From an uncultured Flavobacteriaceae bacterium (GTDB taxonomy: Bacteria; Bacteroidota; Bacteroidia; Flavobacteriales; Flavobacteriaceae), in contig CANNBV010000001.1 in the NCBI GenBank assembly GCA_947502975.1, positions 248,001 to 312,000 on the forward strand: a stretch of 64,000 nucleotides of DNA, given 5' to 3'. Each line of letters opens with the position of its first letter. Position 1 is the stretch's first letter. Made by a program: the position numbers and the translations under genes. A model generated the notes under the pieces. The model was not told the DNA's origin. It made no database searches and saw only the letters and a program-made list of their open reading frames with translations. Shown piece by piece: positions 1-8,681 of the stretch.

Positions 1-3000
1 TTTCTTGAAGTTTATCACCGTTGATTATTAACTCTACAGTATCATTTTCATTTATCATTTTTTGTTTTTCAAGTTTTGTAAATTCTATTAACGCTTTTAA
101 TGCCATAGCTGTAGATTGTGTGGAACCAAATCTGCCATATTTTCTATTACTAACCAAAAACTCAATACCTTTTGCAATGAGTGTTTTATTATCTGCTGTA
201 TAACGTATTAGGGCAAGTAAGCTAAACGCAACAGTTTCAATATTTTTTGAATCGCCATAAGAGCGTGTTATAGTATTTGTAACAGGCAACTTATTGAAAC
301 CATATATGTCAATATTTGCTTTAATTTTTTTAATTAGAATATCAACTTTTTGAGATTGATTCAAATTATGACTGGTTAATGCTAAAAGAGCCATTTTGTA
401 AGTGTCGTTACTGTTTATGGCATCATTATATGCTGTTTCATATTCAAAGTTAAAATCTGCATTTATTTTAGCCTCACTTAAAGCATATACTATATATGCA
501 TTGGCAACATCGGCAGGAGAACTTCTAAAACTATCATACCCTTTCGTGCTTTTGTGGAAACCACCTTCGCCATCTTTTCTGCTTAACAACCATTTTACAG
601 TTCTATCAATCATGTTTTGATCGACACCACTAAACACTTCTTTCATTTCGGTAAATTCCAAAACACCATAAGCTGTTAAAGTTTCATGTGGCGGTGTATG
701 CCCAAACCATTCAAAGCCGCCTTCTTTGGTTTCGAAACTTATGAGTCGTTCGTATCCTTTTTTGATAAAATCTAGGGCTTTAGCTTCAACTTCTGGATTA
801 CTTTTCCCTGCTTCTTTCAAATATTTCAATACCATAATATTGGGATAGGTTGATGAAGACGTTTGTTCAAAACAACCATATGGCTGCCGTATGATGCCTT
901 CAATCCCGTTCATTACATCTCCTATAACATCCATATAAATATTGAATTCTGCTTCTAAACTGTTATTTACAACATTGTTGATATCAAAAGTATATGCTTG
1001 TGATTTAGACCCAGAAATGGATAGTTCTGTTGGGAAATATGGACTTAAAATAGTAGCTGTTCTTTTTACAGTATCAGCATTATTTTTTGATTTAAAATTT
1101 ACTTGAATCGTAATATCTATGGCCTTTTTTATTGGAATAACCTTCACGTTTTTAATAACAGTCTTTTTTGTATCAATAGTGATTTTAGCATCAAAATTTT
1201 CAGCTAGTTTTAGGTGTTCTGGTAAAATTAATTCCAGGTTACCAGTAATGCTTTCCTCTGTTTCGTTTGTAATTGAAACTGGTAAAACCACAGTATCATT
1301 CAAAGCCATATAATTAGGTGCTTTAAAATCTACGCTTAGCAGTTTGTTGGTAGCATATGTTTTTTCTTTTCTACCAACTAACCCATTAAAGCCAATACCT
1401 TCAGCAGTAATCTTAAAAGAGGTAATGGCATCAGAATTGTAAAACTCAAATTCAGCTTTTCCATTTTCGTCCGTTTGCACAACTGGATTCCAATAAATGG
1501 TTTGTCTAAAATCGGTACGCTCCTCTGGAATTACCTCGCTATCATATTTTGGCACATAAAATACTTTGGCTGTATAGGTTTTTTGGCTATTATGTATATC
1601 ATAGTTATAAAAAATAGCTGATGCATAATTATTGAATTTTGCATTATTTAGTTTTTTCTTCCCCCAGTTTTTATAAAAGCTTTGGTTTTTAGTAGTGATT
1701 AAAATAACACCGTTTGCACCTCTACTTCCATAAATTGCTGTAGAAGCTGCATCTTTGAGTACACTAACAGACTCAACAGAATTTATAGATATTAATGGAT
1801 CTCCATCGTAAGGTACACCGTCAACTACATATAATGGAGAACTATTTCCTGTGACTGAACCTATGCCTCTTATTCTAATAGTTGAAGTTCTACCTGGAGA
1901 ACCTGATGCCCCTACCACTTTTACTCCCGCTACACTCCCTTGAAGTGTATTTGCTAAATCACCTTCTTCAGAAATATCATCATTTTGAATTTGAGATACC
2001 GATCCAGTAATCTCTTTTTTTGTACTAACACCATAACCAATAACTACCACTTCGTCTAGAGCAGCGATATCTTCACTTAAGGAAATGTTTGCAGTGGCTT
2101 CTTTTTTAATTGGTGATTGCAGTGGCTTATCATTTTTTAAAAATTGTTTTGCTTTACTATTATTTGCTTGATTTTTGTTATTAGCATTAGAGTACACCCC
2201 TTTTTTGAATTCGTTTTTTATAATATCTAATTTTTTTCCATCATCAGTATAAGCCAGTAAAGTTAATGTAGCCATGGCTGCAGCTTTAAATTGAAATTCG
2301 CCTTTTTCGCTTGTTTCAAATACCAAAACATTGTAACCATCTTGGTTGAATAACAATAGTTTTGCTTTTACAGGCTTCTCTTTTTTATCTACAACTATTC
2401 CTGAATGAACACCTGTTTTTTCTGGCTTAAATGCAGCTGTTTCGTATGAAAGTTTGGGGTTGTTAATATAATCACGCCAACCATGGGTTAGCATTACATA
2501 GTCTATAGCTTTATAAGATTTTACTTCTTTTGGATTGAAGTAAAAAGAGGGTTTATGAATCTTTCCTTTTAATTCTGAAGATAATAGCAGACTAGATAAA
2601 ATATGGTCTTGTTTATCATCTGCGAATGACACTAATTTATTATCGGCAACTGAAACCGATATGTTTGATGGTATGGGGTTGTCATCCACATCGGTTGTTA
2701 AAATAGTTGCCTTTACTTTTTCTCTGGTTTTATAAATAGACTTACCTAATTTAATAGCGACTTTGAGTTGTTTGTGTGCATTAAGAAATACCAGACGCTC
2801 TGCAACAATAGTCTTATTTTTATCTAGTATGCTAAATTTTGCTATTCCAATAGGGAAATCTTTTGTGTTTATTGAAACATTTTTTTTGGAAGGATTAATA
2901 CGCTTGCTAAAAAGCGTTTTTGAAGCATTAGTGATTTCCAGATACAGTGTTTTCTTTTCAGAAGAAAAAAGGTTGACTTCAGTGTTTAGACTATCAGAAA

Positions 3001-4018
3001 CTACCGAAAAGCGTGTACCAAATTGATGCACTTTTGGAAGTGAAATTTGTCGCTCTGAAACAAAAGGTGTTTTAATTTTTGCATAATATCTGGTGTTTGT
3101 AGCCAACATATTAAATGCACCCATACCATCATGAAAACTATTGAAAGTGGTAATGAGTTCTCCGCGCTCACCCACAATATCACCTGAAATATCTACAGGT
3201 TTTCCAAATTCATTAATCGCTTTAAAAGCTATGTTGTTATTAGTGTTTGCAACTAGTTTTCCACTTTCTGGAAAAAATTGTAGATCGATATTATCTAAAA
3301 CCACGGGAACGCTTCTAGAAATAGATTCGGTAGTACCATTGTAGAGGACTAATGTATTTAAAACAACATCAGTTGTACCTAAATCGTTTGGTAGCTCAAA
3401 GATTATATTTGATTTTCCATTCTTATCCGTAGTTGCTTGTTTTGAAATAATTTTTTTACCTTTTGTAGAAACCTCAAATGTAATTTCTTTATGTTTTAAA
3501 GGGGCATTCTTAAGGTCTTTAGCTTCAAAATTTGCAATAACTTGAGATGCTTTTCCATAACCTTCTTTTTCGAACTTTAAGTTTAATAATACATTGGGTT
3601 TTACAACTTTTTGAATGGTTATTTTTTTTGTAAAAAAAGAATCTTCTCCAAAATTCTGCATCCAATTGGTATAAGTCTTTAAAGTGTAGATACCACCCAC
3701 CCAGTTACTATCAATATGAAAATCACCATATGCATAACCGTTTTCAACTGAAAGCCTGATTTTTTTGACAACTACACCTTTCGGAGAAATTAATTCAGCT
3801 ATCATAATATCACTGATGCTAGAAATTGTATTATCAGTAGTAACTAGATATGATTTAAACCAAATAGTTTCGCCTGGGAAATAGAAAGGTCTGTCTGTAT
3901 GGGTATATATTTTTTCCAACGGTGCTTTATCGTTATAAAACGATTTAAAAGACACTAAAGAAATAGTAGTTACAAAAAGTAAAATAGTGTATACGAAATG
4001 ACATTTTATATGTTTCAT
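1..4018 (-). CDS. Alpha-2-macroglobulin family protein with inserted SusC-type TonB plug domain (partial, C-terminus beyond window)
   Basis: An open frame of 1,339 codons runs off the left edge. A hydrophobic signal sequence covers residues 1 to about 24, with no lipobox. The N-terminal part has the macroglobulin pattern (YTHTDRPFYFPGETIWFKSY near residue 39). A carboxypeptidase-D-like beta domain lies near 530-600. Residues 656-777 are a SusC-type plug: EVVVIGYG at the start, GSVAGVKV, IRIRGIGS, PLYVVDG, then VLKDAASTAIYGSRGANG. The macroglobulin chain then resumes (DFRQTIYWNP near 835), and the thioester motif GCFEQ is intact with Cys1049, followed by alpha-helical TED-like repeats. In known family members the thioester covalently traps proteases. 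A plug belongs in a TonB-dependent barrel, so its presence here is odd. The gene starts six bases after the stop of a SusC-like barrel that lacks a plug, which suggests the two proteins form one complex. That pairing is inference; the domain calls are strong. Confidence 0.9.
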   Translation of the reverse strand, partial: MKHIKCHFVYTILLFVTTISLVSFKSFYNDKAPLEKIYTHTDRPFYFPGETIWFKSYLVTTDNTISSISDIMIAELISPKGVVVKKIRLSVENGYAYGDFHIDSNWVGGIYTLKTYTNWMQNFGEDSFFTKKITIQKVVKPNVLLNLKFEKEGYGKASQVIANFEAKDLKNAPLKHKEITFEVSTKGKKIISKQATTDKNGKSNIIFELPNDLGTTDVVLNTLVLYNGTTESISRSVPVVLDNIDLQFFPESGKLVANTNNNIAFKAINEFGKPVDISGDIVGERGELITTFNSFHDGMGAFNMLATNTRYYAKIKTPFVSERQISLPKVHQFGTRFSVVSDSLNTEVNLFSSEKKTLYLEITNASKTLFSKRINPSKKNVSINTKDFPIGIAKFSILDKNKTIVAERLVFLNAHKQLKVAIKLGKSIYKTREKVKATILTTDVDDNPIPSNISVSVADNKLVSFADDKQDHILSSLLLSSELKGKIHKPSFYFNPKEVKSYKAIDYVMLTHGWRDYINNPKLSYETAAFKPEKTGVHSGIVVDKKEKPVKAKLLLFNQDGYNVLVFETSEKGEFQFKAAAMATLTLLAYTDDGKKLDIIKNEFKKGVYSNANNKNQANNSKAKQFLKNDKPLQSPIKKEATANISLSEDIAALDEVVVIGYGVSTKKEITGSVSQIQNDDISEEGDLANTLQGSVAGVKVVGASGSPGRTSTIRIRGIGSVTGNSSPLYVVDGVPYDGDPLISINSVESVSVLKDAASTAIYGSRGANGVILITTKNQSFYKNWGKKKLNNAKFNNYASAIFYNYDIHNSQKTYTAKVFYVPKYDSEVIPEERTDFRQTIYWNPVVQTDENGKAEFEFYNSDAITSFKITAEGIGFNGLVGRKEKTYATNKLLSVDFKAPNYMALNDTVVLPVSITNETEESITGNLELILPEHLKLAENFDAKITIDTKKTVIKNVKVIPIKKAIDITIQVNFKSKNNADTVKRTATILSPYFPTELSISGSKSQAYTFDINNVVNNSLEAEFNIYMDVIGDVMNGIEGIIRQPYGCFEQTSSSTYPNIMVLKYLKEAGKSNPEVEAKALDFIKKGYERLISFETKEGGFEWFGHTPPHETLTAYGVLEFTEMKEVFSGVDQNMIDRTVKWLLSRKDGEGGFHKSTKGYDSFRSSPADVANAYIVYALSEAKINADFNFEYETAYNDAINSNDTYKMALLALTSHNLNQSQKVDILIKKIKANIDIYGFNKLPVTNTITRSYGDSKNIETVAFSLLALIRYTADNKTLIAKGIEFLVSNRKYGRFGSTQSTAMALKALIEFTKLEKQKMINENDTVELIINGDKLQE

Positions 4019-4024
4019 GATATA

Positions 4025-6862
4025 TTATATTTTGAGATTGATTTTTAGACCTACTTCGCTAATTAACGGTGCATTAAAAAAGTTAAGCCCACTTGCTGAA
4101 GTATTATTGTATAGATTGCTATATGGTGTAGCTCCTCTAAATTTTGCCCAAGTAATTAGGTTTTTAGCATATAGACCAACTTCTAGAGAACGAAAGAATT
4201 CTTTACTAATATTCTTTTTAAAATCATAACTAATATCAATTGATTTAAGGTTTACATAACTGCCATCTTCAATGGCATCTTCTGCAACACCTTCAAACCC
4301 ATAGCGTACAAATCGATTTTCTGAAATAGTGTTATTGGCGTTATAAAAGTCTACAGGAATGGCATTTGTTGTGCCTTGGGTATTTATGCCGTTAAACACA
4401 AAATTGCTGATATTTCTTTCAATTGCAGATTGTTGTGATGTACCTAAGTAATTCAATACATTTTGAGTACCGTTCCACACAGTGCCTCCTTTTTGAAAAT
4501 CGATTAAAAAGTTGATTGTAAAATTGTGTAGTTTAATGTGGTTATTAAACCCTAAGTTGAATTTAGGAATAGGATTTCCAATAATTTGCAGGTCTGGATT
4601 TACTAGTGGAAACCCATCATCACCAATAATAACCCTATTATTTTCGTCTCTTAAATAAGCAGAACCAATTATAACTCCAGTTGGTTGTCCCTCAATTAAG
4701 TTTTTAGAAACTGTGGAAAACCCCGCAATGGGAATATAGCTTCTATCCTCCAGTAGTTTTGTAACTCTTGGGCGATATGTTGAAAATATAAGCTTAGGGA
4801 AATATCTAAAATTACTTGAAAAGTTTACATGTGTACCTAATGACATTTCAACGCCTTTATTTTTTACGTTCGCTAAATTTTTAAGCTCAAACTCATTGTT
4901 TTCAAAAACGGGAAATACGGTGTTTTTAGTTGTATTATTAAAGTGCGTAAAACCAAAATCGAAGTGTGACCCTAATGCTCTAAACTGAAAATTGAAGTCA
5001 AATTCAAAGCTTTCTTTTTCTTCAAGTCTTATTGATTCATTAATAAATAAATCGTTAATTGCTCTGTAATTTAAACTTTCTTCTGGACGAATATTTAAGC
5101 TATTATGACTAAGGTTTCCGTAAAGCAAACTTCCATCATTAATATCATAAGATGTACTTGCCGAAAGTGTAATGTTATAGAAATTGTAGATATTGAGTAT
5201 ATCATCTAATTTCCATTTTACCTGTAAAGTTGGTAAAAACCATTTGTTGTTTTGTATAGATGAAACGTAAGAATTATTACTAAGCCCAACGACCAAATCA
5301 TCATAACCTAAATTATACCTTAGTTTCTGTTGTAATCTTAAAACACCACGGTGTAAATGCTTTTTATTTGATGAATTTGTTTGTGGATCATCAAATGAAA
5401 AACTATTGAAACCTTCAGCTTGAAATAAGTTATATTTTAAATTTTGATGAAGAAAATCTATTGTTGAATTGAATTTTACCTCAGAACGATGTAGTTGCTT
5501 TTTAGATTCAAAATGTATCGCAGCGTTAAAGTTTTTTTTATCAAAGTTTCTATCACTTAAATAACCATCTTCAAAGCCGTTAGTGTTTTTTACAACACCA
5601 AAACGCTGTGTGCTTTTAAAGTTACTATAGTTAACTTTTGAGTTTAATTTACTATTATCTGAAAGCTTTAATGTATTAGAAAGGCTAGCTATAAATTCAT
5701 TATCTTTTTCTTTATTTCTATTGTTGTTTAATAACCAATCTGGATTATTGAATCTATTAGGACTAAAGCTTCGCTGTAAACCATTTTGAAGTCTGTCACC
5801 TTGAGTGTTGCTAAAACTAGCGGGTGTTGCCCAAGTGTTTAGCAATATATTATTTTGAAACCCATTGATATTGGGCTGATTATTATTTTGATTATTAAGT
5901 TTTACAAAAGCCTCCCAGTGGTTTTTATCATTAGCTTTATTTTCATATTTAAGAATAATATTGTTTGAAGTATTTCTTTTAATATCATACAAGTCTTTTT
6001 GTGACTTATGCGTTACATCAAACCTTAAAGAAGAAACATCAGAATTTACATTAAAAAATAGATGATGTGTGGAATTTAAGCCAGTATTAAAAACAGAGTT
6101 ATCATAAATATTGGCGGGTATACCGTTGCCACTTCCAATACCAATAAGTTGTCCATTGGTATCGTAAGGATAGTTTGTTCCATCAAATTCAAGTAAATTT
6201 AGTTGAGACCCGTAAGAAAATAGAGTTCCTGTTTCTGGTCCTTGGAAAGTAAACACACTATTGTTTGAAACACCTTGACTATAAATACGTTGTAATTGTG
6301 GTAAGTTGCTTTGTTTTACAAACCGAAATCCATTAATAGTTTTGAATCCAACTTCAAAATATATATCAGGATCAAAATAGGTAAGCTTCACTTTCTTTTC
6401 GTTGATATCGATATTTTTAATACGATTATGCTGAAAGCGTGATTTTCTATTATATGTTTTTTCAGAATCAGCTACCGATGGAATAGAAAATGCTGATGTT
6501 TTATAATATTGCAATGCTTTAGTGTAGGCTTCACTTTTAATAGGTTCAACAGGTGTTTTTTCAATAGTAATAGCATTTGAAGTTATACTAAACATCGCTG
6601 AGGTTACCGTAACTTCTTTTGTGTTAAATCCTATATAATTAAACTGAAGCACGTCTCCTACACTACTGATAATACTATAATTCCCATCAAAATCTGTAAT
6701 CACTCCAGTGCTTGTGCCTTTTATTATGATGTTGGCTCCAATAATCGGAGTACCGTCATTATCTTTAAGAATACCAGAGACTGTTCCCTGTTGTGTAAAA
6801 GCATTTGTAGAAATAAGAATGAAGAGAAATGAAAGCAGTGTTTTGGTTAGTTGTGTTTTCAT
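4025..6862 (-). CDS. Plug-less SusC/RagA-like outer-membrane beta-barrel protein
   Basis: The 945-residue protein has a signal peptide (1-23, ending FTQ) and a carboxypeptidase-D-like domain at 24-100 (GTVSGILKDNDGTPIIGANI, STGVITDFDGNYSI), exactly as in SusC proteins. A SusC plug with its EVVVIGYG, IRG and VLKDA-YGSRGANGV motifs should follow. Here residues 100-165 are a short linker and the chain goes straight into long amphipathic beta strands that end in SEVGLKINLKI. The plug motifs instead occur in the downstream gene, six bases away on the same strand. The plugged SusC elsewhere in this window is 1,004 residues, so the roughly 120-residue deficit fits a missing plug. The likely role is an outer-membrane channel gated by its neighbour; the substrate is unknown. 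No SusD gene is adjacent within the window. Confidence 0.85.
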   Translation of the reverse strand: MKTQLTKTLLSFLFILISTNAFTQQGTVSGILKDNDGTPIIGANIIIKGTSTGVITDFDGNYSIISSVGDVLQFNYIGFNTKEVTVTSAMFSITSNAITIEKTPVEPIKSEAYTKALQYYKTSAFSIPSVADSEKTYNRKSRFQHNRIKNIDINEKKVKLTYFDPDIYFEVGFKTINGFRFVKQSNLPQLQRIYSQGVSNNSVFTFQGPETGTLFSYGSQLNLLEFDGTNYPYDTNGQLIGIGSGNGIPANIYDNSVFNTGLNSTHHLFFNVNSDVSSLRFDVTHKSQKDLYDIKRNTSNNIILKYENKANDKNHWEAFVKLNNQNNNQPNINGFQNNILLNTWATPASFSNTQGDRLQNGLQRSFSPNRFNNPDWLLNNNRNKEKDNEFIASLSNTLKLSDNSKLNSKVNYSNFKSTQRFGVVKNTNGFEDGYLSDRNFDKKNFNAAIHFESKKQLHRSEVKFNSTIDFLHQNLKYNLFQAEGFNSFSFDDPQTNSSNKKHLHRGVLRLQQKLRYNLGYDDLVVGLSNNSYVSSIQNNKWFLPTLQVKWKLDDILNIYNFYNITLSASTSYDINDGSLLYGNLSHNSLNIRPEESLNYRAINDLFINESIRLEEKESFEFDFNFQFRALGSHFDFGFTHFNNTTKNTVFPVFENNEFELKNLANVKNKGVEMSLGTHVNFSSNFRYFPKLIFSTYRPRVTKLLEDRSYIPIAGFSTVSKNLIEGQPTGVIIGSAYLRDENNRVIIGDDGFPLVNPDLQIIGNPIPKFNLGFNNHIKLHNFTINFLIDFQKGGTVWNGTQNVLNYLGTSQQSAIERNISNFVFNGINTQGTTNAIPVDFYNANNTISENRFVRYGFEGVAEDAIEDGSYVNLKSIDISYDFKKNISKEFFRSLEVGLYAKNLITWAKFRGATPYSNLYNNTSASGLNFFNAPLISEVGLKINLKI

Positions 6863-6883
6863 GGTTTGGTGTTATTTATACAT

Positions 6884-6891
6884 CAAACCTA
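6884..6891 (-). promoter_or_regulatory. Bacteroidota -7 promoter element (TAGGTTTG) before the barrel / macroglobulin operon
   Basis: On the minus strand TAGGTTTG matches the TAnnTTTG consensus 22 bases before the start codon of the plug-less barrel. It would give a short leader. The -33 element is not clear. Confidence 0.45.
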
Positions 6892-6964
6892 TAGTTAAAC
6901 TCAGGGATTTAAAACTGCTATTGAGTGAACTGTTCTTTTGGGTGAGTGAAGTCTATAAAATAAA

Positions 6965-6987
6965 ACCTTCTCCATTTCTGGAAAGGT
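6965..6987 (-). terminator. Hairpin after the zinc-ribbon gene
   Basis: On the minus strand ACCTT-TCCA pairs with TGGA-g-AAGGT around a GAAA loop and is followed by TTTATTTT. It lies 26 bases after the stop of the zinc-ribbon membrane protein gene and would separate it from the barrel operon. Confidence 0.5.
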
Positions 6988-7013
6988 TATATCCTTTTAA
7001 ATTACTATAAAGC

Positions 7014-7523
7014 TTACTCCTTATCTAAAAACTTATTTTTCTTCTTCAATTGTTGAGCTTCCATAGAGTTCCAAATTCCATAACATAGAAAGCCAATGAT
7101 AACAACTTTCCACAAAATTCCTCTAAGTATAAATTCAGGATTAATTAAGTATAATAATCCGTAATAACTTAAAATCAGTATTAAAGCTAATGACAAAAAT
7201 AAAATTGGTTTTTTTGAAGAAAAATATCCAAATACTCCTAAAAGTATGCCCAGAGTAATATAAAAAGTAACATCTACAATACTTTTTGTATTGAAGTATA
7301 CTAAAATGCCATTAATTATTTGAAACCCACCAATGATATATAAGATACGTTGTGCCTTTTCTTGAGATTCTTTAGCATCACCAATCTTTGATTTATTAGA
7401 TATTTGTCTTCCTATAAAAATTGCCTTTTCCTTTTCGGTTCCAGATAACGGAAATCCACAATTTTCACAATCTATCTCTACTTGTGAGATTTCTTCTTTA
7501 CAGTTTGGGCACTTTTGTTCCAT
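7014..7523 (-). CDS. Zinc-ribbon membrane protein, function unknown
   Basis: The 169-residue protein begins with a double CxxC zinc ribbon (Cys5, Cys8, Cys19, Cys22; CPNC and CENC), followed by a charged linker and four hydrophobic segments between about 62 and 155. The C-terminus is lysine rich. Proteins with an N-terminal zinc ribbon and a few membrane helices are common in Bacteroidota and have no assigned reaction. The gene stands alone: a hairpin separates it from the barrel operon downstream, and the gene upstream ends 36 bases away. The function cannot be told from the sequence. Confidence 0.75.
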   Translation of the reverse strand: MEQKCPNCKEEISQVEIDCENCGFPLSGTEKEKAIFIGRQISNKSKIGDAKESQEKAQRILYIIGGFQIINGILVYFNTKSIVDVTFYITLGILLGVFGYFSSKKPILFLSLALILILSYYGLLYLINPEFILRGILWKVVIIGFLCYGIWNSMEAQQLKKKNKFLDKE

Positions 7524-7559
7524 AAAATAAATGTTGTTCTGTAATGGTAATTCATTAAT

Positions 7560-8150
7560 TTATATATGCTTTCCCTTCTCCCAACCATGCTTTCCTAAAT
7601 ATTGATTACCACTTTCTACGGCACCATCTTCTATAGAAGTTCCCATAGAATCATTCCATCGGTTTAGGTATCCAAATAGCGAAATTACACCAAGCATCTC
7701 TACGATTTCACCTTCGTTCCAATATTCGTATAAACGCTTTTTAATGGTTTCATCTACGGCATTTGGCACTTGCGAAGCTAGCAAAGAAAAATCTAGTGCT
7801 GCACGTTCTGCCTCGCTAAATGCAGGGTGTGTTCTGTACTCCCAAATATTATCTAGTTGCTCTTGTTCTGCCCCATAGCGTTCTGCAGCGCGAATAGCGT
7901 GAGCTTGGCAATAGCGACATCCTGTCGAATTACTAGAAACCCAAGCAATCATACGCTTTAAGGCTGATGTTACGCGCCCTTCATTAGCCATAACAGCTTT
8001 GTTTAGGTTAATAAAAGCTTTACTAATGGCTGGTCTCCGTTGCATGGTTAATACAGAATTTGGACAAAACCCAAGGGTTTCATTAAAGAATTTTGCGAGT
8101 TCTTTGGTTTCTAAGTCGTGCTCGGCAGATAATGGTGTTACTAAAGGCAT
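7560..8150 (-). CDS. Carboxymuconolactone decarboxylase / AhpD-like peroxidase-related protein
   Basis: This 196-residue all-helical protein carries the CMD/AhpD redox signature with Cys78, Cys81 and His84 (TGCRYCQAH), preceded by a helix like those that hold the proton-relay glutamate. Family members are thiol peroxidases or alkylhydroperoxide reductase partners. The length fits the peroxidase-related branch and not true carboxymuconolactone decarboxylases of about 130 residues. It is divergent from an OsmC-type gene 58 bases away, so the two may share a control region and a role in organic peroxide or thiol stress. The physiological reductant cannot be inferred. Confidence 0.85.
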   Translation of the reverse strand: MPLVTPLSAEHDLETKELAKFFNETLGFCPNSVLTMQRRPAISKAFINLNKAVMANEGRVTSALKRMIAWVSSNSTGCRYCQAHAIRAAERYGAEQEQLDNIWEYRTHPAFSEAERAALDFSLLASQVPNAVDETIKKRLYEYWNEGEIVEMLGVISLFGYLNRWNDSMGTSIEDGAVESGNQYLGKHGWEKGKHI

Positions 8151-8208
8151 ATTTTAATTTATTAAATAGTATTTTTGACTACTACAAGAAACAAAAATAA
8201 TTAGAAAG

Positions 8209-8631
8209 ATGGCAGTTAAAGTTTCCACAAAATGGTTAGGCGAAATGCGATTTGAGAGCACCAATCCTTCGGGACATAACCTATTTATAGATGCAGCTGA
8301 AGAAAACGGAGGGAAAAGTGAAGGGTATCGCCCAAAGGCATTGCTATTATCTGGATTAGCAGGATGCTCTGGGTTAGACGTTGCATCACTTATAAAAAAA
8401 ATGAAATTAAATGTATCTGATTTTAATATAGAAATAGAAGCAAATTTAACTGACGAGCACCCTAAGTTCTACGATAAAGTAGCAATGCATTTTCATTTTT
8501 ATGGTGAAGATCTAAATGAAAAAAAATTACAAAGAGCAGTAGATTTATCTATTGAAAAATATTGTGGTGTCATGGAAATGTTCCGTCAGTTTTCAGAATT
8601 AGACATTAAAACGTTTTTTCACAAAAAATAA
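8209..8631 (+). CDS. OsmC family peroxiredoxin-like protein
   Basis: The 140-residue protein has the OsmC/Ohr fold pattern. Cys53 sits at the start of the long helix (LSGLAGCSGLDVASLIKKMK) and the second cysteine, Cys119, lies in the late helix (EKYCGVMEMF). Both cysteines used by Ohr/OsmC for hydroperoxide reduction are present. The sequence is closer to the short YhfA-like branch than to Ohr. It is divergent from the AhpD-like gene, which supports a shared oxidative-stress role. The next gene, recJ, starts 50 bases downstream and may be co-transcribed. Confidence 0.87.
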   Translation: MAVKVSTKWLGEMRFESTNPSGHNLFIDAAEENGGKSEGYRPKALLLSGLAGCSGLDVASLIKKMKLNVSDFNIEIEANLTDEHPKFYDKVAMHFHFYGEDLNEKKLQRAVDLSIEKYCGVMEMFRQFSELDIKTFFHKK

Positions 8632-8681
8632 AATTACAAAAGCCTCTCTGAACTTTTAAACCTTAAACTTATAACTTTTAG

